Below, one piece after another: positions 51,784 to 61,401 of a DNA stretch of 64,000 bases (the stretch's first letter is position 1; each line of letters opens with the position of its first letter). The notes under the pieces are model-generated. The model was not told where the DNA came from. It saw nothing but the letters and a program-made list of their open reading frames with translations, and ran no database searches. Both the position numbers and the translations under genes were made by a program. The DNA comes from Acidimicrobiales bacterium (GTDB lineage: Bacteria > Actinomycetota > Acidimicrobiia > Acidimicrobiales > JAUJNH01). The stretch is taken from contig JAUJNH010000006.1 in assembly GCA_030448245.1 (NCBI GenBank), positions 139,992 through 203,991 on the forward strand. The letters run 5' to 3'.

Positions 51784-52536
51784 GTGAGCGCCATCCCTGC
51801 CGACGTGAAGCCGGCTTCGTTCCCGAACGGCCCGACCGGTGTCCTCGTGCTGCACGGCTTCACCGGCTCGCCGCAGACGGTGCGGCCCCTGGCTCTGCGC
51901 TTCGCCGAGGCGGGCCACAGCGTCGAGGTGCCGCTCCTCCCGGGGCACGGCACGAAGATCGAGGACATGGTGCCGACCCGGTTCGACGACTGGTACCGGG
52001 CCGCCTCCGCCGCCTACTCCGACCTGGAGTCGCGCTGCGAGCGGGTCGTGGTCGTCGGTCTGTCGATGGGCGGCACGCTGGCCACACTCCTCGCCGTCGA
52101 CCACGAGCCGGCCGGGCTGGTGGCCATCAACCCGCAGGTGGCGCCGCCCCCCGAGTCGGTGATCGAGGTGGTGCAGGGACTGGCCGACGAGGGCGTGACC
52201 ACCATCCCGGCCATCGGCGGCGACATCGCCAAGGAGGGCGTCGAGGAGCTGGCCTACGCGGCCACGCCGGTCCAGGCCCTCCTGTCGTTCATCGAGGGCT
52301 GCCGGACCCTGGTCGACCAGCTCGACGCCGTCAGCTGCCCCGTCCTGCTGTTCACCAGCCCCCAGGACCACGTGGTCGACCCGGCCTCCTCGGACGTGCT
52401 GGCGGCCGGTGTCAGCGGCCCCGTCGAGCGGGTCACGCTGGACCGCAGCTTCCACGTGGCGACGCTCGACCACGACGCGAAGCTGATCGAGGAGCGAGCC
52501 CTCGCCTTTGTCGCCGGGATCGCCACGCCGGCCTGA
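51784..52536 (+). CDS. Carboxylesterase / monoacylglycerol-lipase-like alpha/beta hydrolase
   Basis: 250 residues. VLVLHGFTGSPQTVRPLALRFAEAGH is the oxyanion segment of bacterial esterases like Est30; the nucleophile elbow is VGLSMGGTLA, the acid is in TSPQDHVVDP and the base His in RSFHVATLDHD. Probable short- to medium-chain ester hydrolase, cytoplasmic. It sits back to back with the SCP2-like gene, hinting at related lipid chemistry, which is inference only. Confidence 0.9.
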   Translation: MSAIPADVKPASFPNGPTGVLVLHGFTGSPQTVRPLALRFAEAGHSVEVPLLPGHGTKIEDMVPTRFDDWYRAASAAYSDLESRCERVVVVGLSMGGTLATLLAVDHEPAGLVAINPQVAPPPESVIEVVQGLADEGVTTIPAIGGDIAKEGVEELAYAATPVQALLSFIEGCRTLVDQLDAVSCPVLLFTSPQDHVVDPASSDVLAAGVSGPVERVTLDRSFHVATLDHDAKLIEERALAFVAGIATPA

Positions 52537-52572
52537 GCGGGCGGGGCGCTGGGTCGCGCTCGTTCCGGCCGC

Positions 52573-52578
52573 TAGCCT
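52573..52578 (+). promoter_or_regulatory. -10 element for the gene at 52588
   Basis: TAGCCT, 9 bases before the GTG, no Shine-Dalgarno sequence. Confidence 0.45.
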
Positions 52579-52587
52579 CGCCCGACC

Positions 52588-53928
52588 GTGGCCGGGCTCG
52601 TGGAGTTGGCGACGCCCTCGATCGACGCCCACCCGGGCGAGGAGTCCGAAGTCGGCGTTCTCGTCTACAACACGGGCATCGACGACGAGGCCTACGACCT
52701 CGAGGTGATCGGCTCGGTGTCGCCATGGGCCTTCCTCGACCCGTCGGTCGTCCGCCTCGCGCCGGGTGACTCCCGCACCGTCCGGCTGGTGCTGCGGCCC
52801 CCCCGGACGGGCGACACGCCGGCCGGGCCGATGCCGTTCGCCGTGCGCCTCCACGCCCGGGCCGACCCCGAGGCCGAGGAGGTGGCCGAGGGCACCGTCG
52901 ACCTGGTCGCCTTCGAGGCGTTCACCGCCCGGCTGGTGCCCGACGTGCTCGAGGTCGCCAGCCGGGGCCGCGCCCGGGCCGAGATCACCAACGACGGCAA
53001 CATCCCGATCGTCGTGCGCCTCAGCGCCAGCAGCCCCGACGACGCCCTGGCCCTCAAGCTCGAGGACGAGACGGTCCTGGTGCCGGCGGCGACATCGGCC
53101 TCGGTCTCGGTCATCGTCAAGCCCAGGCACCGGCGTCTGGTGGGCAAGGGGCAGGCGGCCCTCTACACGGTCCGTCTCGAGTCGTTGCTCCGGGTGGCCA
53201 CCCTGGCCGGGCGGGCCCAGCCCAAGGGCTCGCTGCCGTCGGTGGTGCTGCGCAGCATCCTGGCCGGGGCGCTGCTCGCCGGGCTGGTGCTCGGCGGCCG
53301 CTGGTTCCTCTCGGGCGACCCGGAGGGGCCGGCACTGTCGAAGAAGGGGCTCCCCACCGTCATCCGGAACACGACCATCCCGCCCGACCCCGGGGCCGGG
53401 CTCACCGGCGTCGAGGAGGCCCCGCCCGCCTCGGCCGCGCCGGCTCCGCCGCTCGGGCCGCCGGGGGCCGGGGGCACCATCGCCCCCCGTCCGCCCGATG
53501 CCGCCGGCCCGGCCACGGCCATGGCCCTGCGCCGCTTCTTCGACCCCGCCCTCACCGACTACGTCTACACCACCGACTCGAACGAGGCCGGCAGCCTGGT
53601 CGCCGCCGGCCTGGTGGACCAGGGCGTGGCCGGCAAGGTCCTCACGGCGAAGGCGGCCGGCACCGTGGCCCTCTACCGCCTGAAGAAGCCGGACGGCCGG
53701 CACGTGTTCACCTTCGACGAGGCCGAGCGCCGCTCGCTGGTGGTGAAGGGCGCGGTGACCGAGAAGACGGCCGGCTACCTGTACCCCTCGCCGGCGACCG
53801 GCACGACCCCCCTGTACCGGATGAGCAAGGGCGGCAGCCTCTACCTCACGGCCGACAACGGCGACGTGCAGTCGCGCCTGGCCAACGGCTGGGTGAACGA
53901 GGGCGTCCGCGGCTACGTCCTGGCGTAG
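52588..53928 (+). CDS. Single-pass membrane protein: Ig-like domains, helix, DUF5648-type repeats
   Basis: 446 residues. Residues 1-205 form two beta-sandwich modules of the COG1470/NPCBM-associated type (VGVLVYNTGIDDEAYDLEVIG, RLAPGDSRTVRLVLRPPRTG; second module ARAEITNDGNIPIVVRLSASSPDD). A helix lies at about 220-240 (RSILAGALLAGLVLGGRWFL), preceded by basic residues. A Pro/Gly linker leads to a C-terminal DUF5648-like repeat region (ALRRFFDPALTDYVYTTDSNEAG, ALYRLKKPDGRHVFTFDEAE, PLYRMSKGGSLYLTAD). There is no N-terminal signal peptide, so the Ig-like part should be cytoplasmic and the DUF5648 part outside. Role unknown. Confidence 0.75.
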   Translation: MAGLVELATPSIDAHPGEESEVGVLVYNTGIDDEAYDLEVIGSVSPWAFLDPSVVRLAPGDSRTVRLVLRPPRTGDTPAGPMPFAVRLHARADPEAEEVAEGTVDLVAFEAFTARLVPDVLEVASRGRARAEITNDGNIPIVVRLSASSPDDALALKLEDETVLVPAATSASVSVIVKPRHRRLVGKGQAALYTVRLESLLRVATLAGRAQPKGSLPSVVLRSILAGALLAGLVLGGRWFLSGDPEGPALSKKGLPTVIRNTTIPPDPGAGLTGVEEAPPASAAPAPPLGPPGAGGTIAPRPPDAAGPATAMALRRFFDPALTDYVYTTDSNEAGSLVAAGLVDQGVAGKVLTAKAAGTVALYRLKKPDGRHVFTFDEAERRSLVVKGAVTEKTAGYLYPSPATGTTPLYRMSKGGSLYLTADNGDVQSRLANGWVNEGVRGYVLA

Positions 53929-53943
53929 GGGCGGGTTGCTCCT

Positions 53944-56457
53944 TCAGCTGAAGCGGTCCTCCACCACGTCCACCAGGCGCCGGCCGGCCTCGACCGGGGT
54001 GGTGGCCGACCGCTCGAGGGCGACGCCGGTGGCCAGCAGGGTGGTGCCGCCGGCCGCCAGCCAGCCCCACGTGGGGATCCCGGCCAGCGTGGGGAGCGAC
54101 TCGACGGCGGTCACCGTGGCCAGCAGGCCGGTGCCGAGGAAGAGGGGGGCGGCGAGGCGCTTCCATCCGCCGGCGGCCACGGCGGTGACACCGACGGCTC
54201 CGGCCACCAGGCTGTGCCAGGCCTCGCCACCAGCCAGCCGCTCGGCCAGCGCCGCGCCGCCCAGCAGGCCGATGGCCGGCCCAAAGGCCACCCAGCTCGA
54301 CGGCGGGTCGGCCCGGCGGCGCAGCTGCCAGCCGGCGACCACCAGCTGCAGGGCCACCGGGGCGACGAAGGCCTCGCTGGCGGTCACGCCGTCCACCGTG
54401 AGGTGCAGCCCCAGCCCGGCGAGGGCCACGGCGCCGCCCAGGTGGCCGACGACGCCGTTGCGGGTGGCGACGCCGGCGGCCACGCCCAGGCCTCCGGTGA
54501 CCAGCAGCGCCTCGGCCAGCCGGGCGGGCTCGGCCGCGGCGAGCGGGAGCCCGGCGACGAGCCCGGCCGCGGCAGCGGCCAGGAACGGAAGCCGCCAGCG
54601 CTCCGGGTAGAGCAGGGAGAGCCCGCCGAACACCGCCGCGCTGGCGCACAGGGCGGCGCCGATGGTGCTGGTGGCCAGGCCGGACCACGCGCCGGCCGCC
54701 CCGATCACCAGCGGGGCGCCCGCCGCCGCGCCGAGGCCGATCAGCGGCTCGTCGTGGCGGGCGGCGTCGACGGCGAACAGCAGCGTGGCCGCCGCCGCCA
54801 CCGCCAGGACCTGCGCCGAGGTGCCGGTCAGGGCGCCGGCCACGGCGACGGCCATGCTGGCCCGGGCCGCGTGACCAGCCAAGGGGGCGGGCCGCTCCAC
54901 GACGAGGGCCACGGCCCAGGCCGCGCCGGCGGCCGCGAGCATGGCCGGCGTCAGGCCGATCTCCGCGCTGGCGATGGCGCAGCCGCAAAAGGCGACGAGG
55001 CTGCCGCCGACGGCCAGCTCGGCCGAGACCCACCCAGCCCCTTCACCCCAGGACCGGGCGGCCACCGCCAGCAGGGCCGCCCCGGCCAGCCCCGCCGCCA
55101 GGGCAGCCACGGGGTGACTCTGGCCGACGACCAGAGGAGCCCACGCCGCCGCCAGCGCGGCGAGGGCGGCGGCGGCGCCGGCGTCGACCCCGTGGGCGCC
55201 GGCCGCCACCACCACCAGCCCCGCCGCCAGGACGAGGAGCCCGGCGGCGGTGGCCGCCGTCGACCCCGTGCCGACGACCAGGCCGGCGCCGGCCGCGGTG
55301 GCCAGGAAGGCCACCGTCGTGGCGTTCCCAGCCGCGTGGCGGAGGGCTGCCGCCGGCGACGCCTGCGGGCCCTGGCGGCGCCAGGCGGCCAGCAGCCAGC
55401 CGCCGGCCAGGAGGGCCCAGGCCAGCCCGGCCGCCGGCTCGGGCGTCCACCCCTCGCTGTCGCCGAAGAGGTCGAGCCCCTCGTCGACGAAGGGGGCGAC
55501 GAGCAGGAAGGCGACGGCCAGCGGCGCCGCCACCACGGCGACCACCACCTCGGTGCAAAAGGCGGCCGCCCGGGCGGGCCGGCCCCAGAAGCCGTCCCGC
55601 TGGCAGAGCATGGCGACGACCTGGACGAGCAGGAACAGCGCAGGACCAGCCACGAAGCCGACCTCCTGGGGCGGTGCCGCGTTGACCCAGGTCGTGGCCG
55701 CGCCGGTGGTGAAGCAGGCGCCGGCCAGGGCCACCAGGGCCAGGTCGTGGCCGCGGGCCGCCTCCCGGCCCAGGACGGCGGCGGCGACCGCCCCCCAGAC
55801 GACGGCCAGGAGGGCCGCTCGGTGGCCGCCGAGCCCGAGCTCGTCGAGCACGCCGGTGCCCGCACCGGCGCCCGTCGAGTGGAGGATGGCGCTGACCAGC
55901 GCCCCCGCGACCGGGGCCAGGCCGGCGGTCGCAGCCCAGGCGATGGCCGGGCGGCGCCGGTCCAGGAGCGAGGCGGCGACGGCGGCGGCGGCCAGGAGCA
56001 GCGGCGCCGGCAGCGGCGTGACCGCGGCGATCCCGCCGGCCACCACCACGACCGACGCGGCGGCGCTCCAGGCCAGCACCACCGACCCGGCCGACACCGC
56101 CAGCGCCCCGAAGACCCCGACGCCCACGATCCCCTCGGTCAGCAGCAGGGTTCGCCAGCCCAGGTGGAGGCGGAGGCCGAGCCCGGCCACGTCCACCGGG
56201 ACGAGGAGGGCGCCGAGGTGGAACACCACGTCGCCGGTGGCCGGCAGCGTCCGCCGGACGGCCCTGCCGCCGGCCAGGAAGGCACCCGTCAGGGCACCCA
56301 CCAGCGCCAGCTTGGCCGCCTCGGGGATCTGGTCCCAGCGCACGGCGACGAACACCGAGGCCGAGGCCAGCAGCAGGAAGGCACCGGTGGCTGCCACCCA
56401 GGCGGCCCCGGCCCGTCGCCCGTCGGGAGGGCTTGTCAGCAGCGGAGCAGAGGTCAT
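53944..56457 (-). CDS. Very large multi-pass membrane protein, DUF2157-like N-terminus
   Basis: 837 residues, nearly all hydrophobic Ala/Val/Leu helices, roughly 25 by eye. The start (WVAATGAFLLLASASVFVAVRWDQIPEAAKLALVGA then RRTLPATGDVVFHLGALLVPVDVAGL) resembles DUF2157 and the actinobacterial SCO7613-type membrane proteins. No catalytic or transport motif is visible. ATG 56457 is the first start next to the first helix; the further open frame upstream is a shadow of azlD. The extreme GC3 makes both opposite-strand frames open, but only this one has membrane-protein character. Confidence 0.75.
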   Translation of the reverse strand: MTSAPLLTSPPDGRRAGAAWVAATGAFLLLASASVFVAVRWDQIPEAAKLALVGALTGAFLAGGRAVRRTLPATGDVVFHLGALLVPVDVAGLGLRLHLGWRTLLLTEGIVGVGVFGALAVSAGSVVLAWSAAASVVVVAGGIAAVTPLPAPLLLAAAAVAASLLDRRRPAIAWAATAGLAPVAGALVSAILHSTGAGAGTGVLDELGLGGHRAALLAVVWGAVAAAVLGREAARGHDLALVALAGACFTTGAATTWVNAAPPQEVGFVAGPALFLLVQVVAMLCQRDGFWGRPARAAAFCTEVVVAVVAAPLAVAFLLVAPFVDEGLDLFGDSEGWTPEPAAGLAWALLAGGWLLAAWRRQGPQASPAAALRHAAGNATTVAFLATAAGAGLVVGTGSTAATAAGLLVLAAGLVVVAAGAHGVDAGAAAALAALAAAWAPLVVGQSHPVAALAAGLAGAALLAVAARSWGEGAGWVSAELAVGGSLVAFCGCAIASAEIGLTPAMLAAAGAAWAVALVVERPAPLAGHAARASMAVAVAGALTGTSAQVLAVAAAATLLFAVDAARHDEPLIGLGAAAGAPLVIGAAGAWSGLATSTIGAALCASAAVFGGLSLLYPERWRLPFLAAAAAGLVAGLPLAAAEPARLAEALLVTGGLGVAAGVATRNGVVGHLGGAVALAGLGLHLTVDGVTASEAFVAPVALQLVVAGWQLRRRADPPSSWVAFGPAIGLLGGAALAERLAGGEAWHSLVAGAVGVTAVAAGGWKRLAAPLFLGTGLLATVTAVESLPTLAGIPTWGWLAAGGTTLLATGVALERSATTPVEAGRRLVDVVEDRFS

Positions 56458-56533
56458 GGTCCGACGGTGCCCCCGCCTCGCCCCGCTTCCCATCCGGCCC
56501 ACCCCCCACCGCCGCCTGGGGAGGGCCCCAGGC

Positions 56534-56845
56534 CTACAGGGCCTGGAGCGCCACCAGGGTGAGGAGCCCGACGGCGAGGGTGAGGGCCACGTTGCTGGTG
56601 CGCCAGGCCACCACGGCGGCCAGGAGGCCGGCGGCCAGGCGGGGCTGGAGGACCCCGAGCTCGCCACCCGGGCGGAGCAGGGCCGGCACCACGATCGAGG
56701 CCAGGGCGGCCGGGGGGATCTGGCGCAGGATGCGCTGGGCCCACGGCGGGACGGTGGCGAGCCGGGAGGCGGCGGCCAGGAACGACGCCCGCATGGCAAA
56801 GGTGCCGGCGCCGGCCAGCAGGATGGCGAGCCAGACCCGGCTCAC
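56534..56845 (-). CDS. azlD: AzlD-type branched-chain amino-acid exporter subunit
   Basis: 103 residues, four helices, the normal AzlD size. Typical features: TFAMRASFLAA near the start and RQIPPAALASIVVPALL in the middle. It partners AzlC to export branched-chain amino acids. GTG 56845 overlaps the azlC stop (GTGA), showing translational coupling. Confidence 0.9.
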   Translation of the reverse strand: MSRVWLAILLAGAGTFAMRASFLAAASRLATVPPWAQRILRQIPPAALASIVVPALLRPGGELGVLQPRLAAGLLAAVVAWRTSNVALTLAVGLLTLVALQAL

Positions 56846-57618
56846 GGGGCCGGGTCCGCCTGGGTGCCGGTGCCGCCGTCGGTGTCGGTCGGGGCCTCGG
56901 CCGCCGCTTCGGCCGGTTCCGCCCGTCGGCGCCGGTCGCGGAGGACCTCGGTGGTGGCGCCGGCCGCGATCCCGGCGAGGGCCCCGGCCATCACCGACAG
57001 GGGGCCGGCACCCGCCTCGGCCGCCGCCACCGCGGTCCCGCCGCCGACCAGCGCGGCCGCCGCCGCCGGGCGGGAGGTGACCACCGGCACCAGCAGGACG
57101 AGGAACACGAGCGGCACGGCGAAGTCGAGCGGCAGGTCCTCGGGCACGGCTGAGCCGATCAGGGCGCCGACGACCGTGCTGATCTGCCACACCACCCACA
57201 GCAGCCCGCCGCCGCCGAGGTAGAAGGCCAGCCGCCGGTCCGGCTCGTCGTCCGGTGCGGTCCACCGGGCGATGGAGACGGCGTAGGCCTGGTCGGTGAG
57301 CAGGTAGGCCGCGGCCAGGCGGCGCCGCAGCGGTTCGGCGGTCAGGTGGGGGGCCAGCGACGCCGAGTAGAGGAGCATCCGCAGGTTGATCGTGCAGGCG
57401 GCCAGGGCGGCCACCGCCGCCGACCCCCCGCCCGCCAGCACGTCGGCGGTGGCCAGCTGCGAGGCGCCGGCGAACACGATCGTCGACAGCCCGACCGCCG
57501 CCCAGAGCCCGAACCCGTTGGCCGCAGGGGTCGCTCCGGCCACCAGGCCGAAGGGGATGACCCCGATCAGCATCGGGGCGACCGCGGCGGCGCCGGCCCG
57601 GACGTCGTCGAAGCGCAT
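56842..57618 (-). CDS. azlC: AzlC-type branched-chain amino-acid exporter subunit
   Basis: 258 residues. AzlC signatures: APMLIGVIPFGLVAGA, GLSTIVFAGASQLATADVL, INLRMLLYSASLAPHL and LLTDQAYAV. It is the larger subunit of the AzlCD exporter. About 40 C-terminal residues are a charged cytoplasmic tail (RDRRRRAEPAEAAAE). ATG 57618 lies 85 bases from gatC, which is divergent. Confidence 0.93.
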   Translation of the reverse strand: MRFDDVRAGAAAVAPMLIGVIPFGLVAGATPAANGFGLWAAVGLSTIVFAGASQLATADVLAGGGSAAVAALAACTINLRMLLYSASLAPHLTAEPLRRRLAAAYLLTDQAYAVSIARWTAPDDEPDRRLAFYLGGGGLLWVVWQISTVVGALIGSAVPEDLPLDFAVPLVFLVLLVPVVTSRPAAAAALVGGGTAVAAAEAGAGPLSVMAGALAGIAAGATTEVLRDRRRRAEPAEAAAEAPTDTDGGTGTQADPAP

Positions 57619-57689
57619 GCGGCATCATGGCGGCATCGGCGGGGGTTTCTCGGCCGTGTTTGCCTCCCGGCCAGCCCGAGCGACCGACC

Positions 57690-57695
57690 TAACCT
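57690..57695 (+). promoter_or_regulatory. -10 element for gatCAB
   Basis: TAACCT, 8 bases before the gatC ATG, no Shine-Dalgarno sequence. Confidence 0.5.
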
Positions 57696-57703
57696 CGTCC
57701 ACC

Positions 57704-58006
57704 ATGTCCGAGCGCCTGTCGCCCGAGGTCGTGGCCCACGTGGCGCAGCTGGCCCGCCTCCGCCTCACCGACGACGAGCTGGCCCTCTTCACCGGGCAGC
57801 TGGCCGCCGTGCTCGACCACGCCGCCGACGTCGAGGCGCTCGAGCTGGATGACGTGCCGCCCACCGCCCACCCGCTCTCGATCGTCAACGTGCTGCGGGC
57901 CGACGAGCCGCAGCCCTGCCTCGACCGCGACGAGGTGCTGGCCATGGCCCCCGCCGCCGAGGACGGCCGCTTCCAGGTGCCCCGCATCATGTCGGAGGAC
58001 TCGTGA
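57704..58006 (+). CDS. gatC: Asp/Glu-tRNA amidotransferase subunit C
   Basis: 100 residues. The family pattern [30 protein letters not shown] and the end [11 protein letters not shown] are present. GatC is the small subunit that holds GatA and GatB together. ATG 57704 gives the usual length; the longer frame upstream is not coding. GTGA overlap with gatA. Confidence 0.97.
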   Translation: MSERLSPEVVAHVAQLARLRLTDDELALFTGQLAAVLDHAADVEALELDDVPPTAHPLSIVNVLRADEPQPCLDRDEVLAMAPAAEDGRFQVPRIMSEDS

Positions 58007-59457
58007 CGGGCACCGCCCTCGAGCTGGCCGCGTCGATCCGCGAGGGCCGGGCCACCGCCCGGCAGGTCCTCGAGGAGCACCTGGCCCTCATCGCCACCCG
58101 GGACGGCGAGCTCCACGCCTTCAACGAGGTCATGGCCGAGACCGCCCGGGCCGCGGCCGACCGTGTCGACGCCGCCGTCGGGCAGGGCCAGGACCCGGGC
58201 CCCCTGGCCGGTGTCCCCGTGGCCCTGAAGGACAACCTGTGCACCCGGGGCGTGCCCACCACGTGCTCGTCGAAGATCCTGGCCGGCTGGCGGCCGCCCT
58301 ACGACGCCACCGTCGTCACCCGCCTCGCCGCCGCCGGAGCCCTGGTCGTCGGCAAGACCAACCTCGACGAGTTCGCCATGGGCAGCAGCACCGAGAACTC
58401 GGCCTTTGGCCCCACCCGCAACCCCCACGACCCGTCAAGGGTCCCCGGCGGGTCCAGCGGGGGCAGCGCCGCTGCGGTGGCCGCCGGGTTCGCCCCGCTG
58501 GCCCTCGGCTCCGACACCGGCGGCTCGATCCGCCAGCCCGCCGCCCTGTGCGGGGTGGTGGGCGTCAAGCCCACCTACGGGGCCGTGTCGCGCTACGGGC
58601 TGATCGCGTTCGCCTCGAGCCTCGACCAGATCGGGCCGATCGCCACCAGCGTCGACGACGCCGCCCTGCTGCTCGAGGTCATCGGCGGCCACGACCCCCT
58701 CGACTCCACCAGCCTCGACCAGCCGCCACCCGACCTGCGCACCCAGCTGGACCGCGGCGTCGTGGGCCTGAAGGTGGGCCTGGTCACCGAGCTGACGGGC
58801 GAGGGCATCGCCCCGGACGTGGCCGAGCGCACCCGCCAGGCCGCCGCGGCCCTCGAGGCCGCCGGCGCCACCGTGCGGGAGGTGTCGGTCCCGAGCGTCA
58901 CCTACGGGCTGTCCGCCTACTACCTGATCGCCCCGGCCGAGGCCTCGTCCAACCTGGCCCGCTACGACGGCGTCCGCTACGGCCTGCGGGCGCCGGGAGC
59001 CGAGGACATCACCGAGATGTACGGCGCCACCAGGGCGGCCGGCTTCGGACCCGAGGTCAAGCGGCGCATCATGCTCGGCACCTACGCCCTGTCGGCCGGC
59101 TACTACGACGCCTACTACGGCAAGGCCCAGAAGGTCCGGACGCTGATCGTGCGCGACTTCGCCGCCGCCTACGACCAGGTCGACGTGCTGCTCTCGCCCA
59201 CCGCCCCGACCGTGGCCTTCGAGCTGGGCGCCAAGACCGCCGACCCGATGTCGATGTACATGAACGACGTGTGCACGATCCCGTCGAACCTGGCCGGCCA
59301 CCCGGCGATCAGCGTCCCGTTCGGCACCGGCTCCGGTGGGCTGCCCGTCGGCGTGCAGATCATGGCGCCGGCACTGGCCGAGGCCACGATGTTCCGGGCC
59401 GCCGCCGTTGTCGAGGCGGCCGCCCGCGACCTGGCGCCGGCCGTGGAGGTGGCGTGA
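58003..59457 (+). CDS. gatA: Asp/Glu-tRNA amidotransferase subunit A
   Basis: 484 residues, amidase-signature enzyme that releases ammonia from glutamine. The Ser-cisSer-Lys triad is visible: Lys in [10 protein letters not shown], cis-Ser in [14 protein letters not shown] and the nucleophile Ser in [15 protein letters not shown]. Begins with GTG overlapping the gatC stop and ends one base into the gatB ATG. With GatB and GatC it makes Gln-tRNA(Gln) and/or Asn-tRNA(Asn). Confidence 0.98.
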   Translation: MTGTALELAASIREGRATARQVLEEHLALIATRDGELHAFNEVMAETARAAADRVDAAVGQGQDPGPLAGVPVALKDNLCTRGVPTTCSSKILAGWRPPYDATVVTRLAAAGALVVGKTNLDEFAMGSSTENSAFGPTRNPHDPSRVPGGSSGGSAAAVAAGFAPLALGSDTGGSIRQPAALCGVVGVKPTYGAVSRYGLIAFASSLDQIGPIATSVDDAALLLEVIGGHDPLDSTSLDQPPPDLRTQLDRGVVGLKVGLVTELTGEGIAPDVAERTRQAAAALEAAGATVREVSVPSVTYGLSAYYLIAPAEASSNLARYDGVRYGLRAPGAEDITEMYGATRAAGFGPEVKRRIMLGTYALSAGYYDAYYGKAQKVRTLIVRDFAAAYDQVDVLLSPTAPTVAFELGAKTADPMSMYMNDVCTIPSNLAGHPAISVPFGTGSGGLPVGVQIMAPALAEATMFRAAAVVEAAARDLAPAVEVA

Positions 59458-60887
59458 TGGCGCTCCCCGAGGGGTGGGAGGTGGTGTGCGGGCTCGAGGT
59501 GCACTGCGAGCTGGGCACCCGCACCAAGCTGTTCTGCTCGTGCCCCAACGAGTTCGGGTCTGAGCCCAACACCAACGTGTGCCCGGTCTGCCTCGGCCTG
59601 CCCGGGTCGCTGCCGGTGCTGAACGGGCAGGCCGTCGAGCTGGCCATGCGCATCGGCGCCGCCCTGTCGTGCGAGGTGAAGCCGTCGATCTTCGCCCGCA
59701 AGAACTACTTCTATCCCGACATGCCGAAGGACTACCAGGTCAGCCAGTACGACCAGCCCATCAACGTCGACGGCTTCCTCGACCTGCCCGACGGCAGCCG
59801 GGTCGGCATCGAGCGGGCCCACATGGAGGAGGACACGGGCAAGTCCAGCCACGCCGGCGGCACCGGTCGCATCTCCGACTCGACCCACAGCCTGGTCGAC
59901 TACAACCGGGCCGGGGTGCCGCTGGTCGAGATCGTCAGCCGCCCCGACATCGGCTCGGCCGAGCAGGCCCGGGCCTACGCAGCCGAGCTGCGCAGCATCC
60001 TGGTGGCCACCGGCGCCTCCGACGGCAAGATGGAGGAGGGCAGCATGCGGGTCGACGCGAACGTGTCCGTCCGCCGGACCGGCGAGCCACTGGGCACCCG
60101 CTGCGAGATCAAGAACCTCAACAGCCTGCGCAGCCTGGTCCGAGGCATCGAGTACGAGGCCTCCCGCCAGGTCGAGCTGCTCGAGGCCGGCAACCGGGTG
60201 CGCCAGGAGACCCGCCACTGGGACGAGGGCGCCGGCCGAACCCGCACCGGCAGGGTGAAGGAGGAGGCCGACGACTACCGGTACTTCCCCGAGCCCGACC
60301 TGGTGCCGCTCCAGCCGAACGAAGGATGGGTGGCCGCCGTGCGTGCGGCCCTGCCCGTGCTGCCGGCGCAGCGGCGGGCGGCGCTGGCGGCGGCGGTCGG
60401 GCTCGAACCGAGCACGGAGCTCGTGGTCACCGCGGTCGAACGGGGGTTGGACGACTTCGTCCGCGACGCCCTGGCCGCCGGCGCCGAGGCCCGCACCGCC
60501 CTGAACCGCGCCGTCAACGACCTGCCCGCCGGCGCCACCGTGGCCGTCAAGCCCTTCGCCGCCCTGGTCGGCCTCGAGGTGGGCGGCGCCCTCACGGCGA
60601 CCCAGGCCAAGAAGGTGCTCGAGGTCCTGGTCGAGCGGGGCGGCGACGCCGATCCGGCCGCGCTGGCGGCCGAGCTGGGCTTCGAGGCATTGAGCGCCGA
60701 TGCGCTGGCCGGAATCGTCGACGAGGTGGTGGCTGCCCACCCGACGGACTGGGCGTCCTACGTGGGCGGCAACGACAAGGTGGCCGGGATGTTCGTGGGG
60801 AAGGTGATGAAGGCCACCCGGGGCAAGGCCGACGGGAAGGCCGTCACGGCTCTCCTCCAGCAGCGCCGGGGCGCCGCGGCGGGCTGA
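59457..60887 (+). CDS. gatB: Asp/Glu-tRNA amidotransferase subunit B
   Basis: 476 residues. Phosphorylates the aminoacyl group on misacylated tRNA and channels ammonia from GatA. GLEVHCELGTRTKLFC and the zinc-type CSCPNEF plus VCPVCLGLPG cysteines open the catalytic cradle; EEDTGKS and VDYNRAGVPLVEIVS follow; the C-terminus is the YqeY-type tRNA-binding tail (TQAKKVLEVLVERGGD). ATG 59457 chosen over the adjacent GTG 59454. Confidence 0.98.
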   Translation: MALPEGWEVVCGLEVHCELGTRTKLFCSCPNEFGSEPNTNVCPVCLGLPGSLPVLNGQAVELAMRIGAALSCEVKPSIFARKNYFYPDMPKDYQVSQYDQPINVDGFLDLPDGSRVGIERAHMEEDTGKSSHAGGTGRISDSTHSLVDYNRAGVPLVEIVSRPDIGSAEQARAYAAELRSILVATGASDGKMEEGSMRVDANVSVRRTGEPLGTRCEIKNLNSLRSLVRGIEYEASRQVELLEAGNRVRQETRHWDEGAGRTRTGRVKEEADDYRYFPEPDLVPLQPNEGWVAAVRAALPVLPAQRRAALAAAVGLEPSTELVVTAVERGLDDFVRDALAAGAEARTALNRAVNDLPAGATVAVKPFAALVGLEVGGALTATQAKKVLEVLVERGGDADPAALAAELGFEALSADALAGIVDEVVAAHPTDWASYVGGNDKVAGMFVGKVMKATRGKADGKAVTALLQQRRGAAAG

Positions 60888-60895
60888 CCGGCCGG

Positions 60896-61387
60896 TCAGG
60901 GATCGGTGACGGTGACGCTGCCGTCGTCGCCCACCCGCACGGCGGCGGTGCGCTCCTGGCCAGCGCCGGAGACCTGGCACAGCAGCGGCTGGCCCGGTGG
61001 TGGCTGGGCCACCGGGTCGTCGCCGCAGCGGACCGAGGTGGCCTGGGCGCCCAGCTTCTCCTGCACGGCCGCGACGACGTCGCGCACGACGACGACCGGG
61101 CGGGCGGGCCTCGCCTCGAACCGGTCGGCGACGAGCAGCTGCACCTCGTAGTCCAGGCGGACCCGCTCGACCGCCACCGTGCAGGTGGCCGTGGCTCCGA
61201 CGCGCCGGGGGAGCTGCGCCGGGCAGGTGGCGGCACCAACGTCGAGGTGGGGGAGCGTGCGCCGCACCTCACGCTCCAGGTAGGCCTGCACCTCGACCTG
61301 GGAGAACGCGACCCGACCGGTCCCCGGATCGGCCGCACCGCAGGCGGCGACGAGGACGCCGAGGGCGAGCAGCAGGCGCCGCATCAC
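60896..61387 (-). CDS. DUF4333 lipoprotein
   Basis: 163 residues. Signal peptide with lipobox LVAAC (Cys about 16), so membrane-anchored outside the cell. A DUF4333-like unit is repeated: VEAYLER-type helix then CPAQLPRRVGATATCTV, and later VAAVQEKLGAQATSVRCG then PPGQPLLCQV, each with a Cys pair. Starts at ATG 61387 or ATG 61384. It lies 14 bases after the ABC permease, so probably in the ABC operon. Role unknown. Confidence 0.82.
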   Translation of the reverse strand: MMRRLLLALGVLVAACGAADPGTGRVAFSQVEVQAYLEREVRRTLPHLDVGAATCPAQLPRRVGATATCTVAVERVRLDYEVQLLVADRFEARPARPVVVVRDVVAAVQEKLGAQATSVRCGDDPVAQPPPGQPLLCQVSGAGQERTAAVRVGDDGSVTVTDP

Positions 61388-61401
61388 GCCGCCTCGTGCC
61401 T

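Noticed and set aside
53942..53953. Perfect palindrome CTTCAGCTGAAG at the 3' end of the large membrane protein gene, considered as an operator or attachment site.
   Set aside because: It overlaps the stop codon, has no partner copy that I noticed, and short palindromes are expected by chance at this length.
54214..56562. A 782-codon plus-strand open frame opposite the large membrane protein.
   Set aside because: Product is Gly/Arg/Gln-rich without any domain, while the minus strand gives regular membrane helices and a DUF2157-like start.
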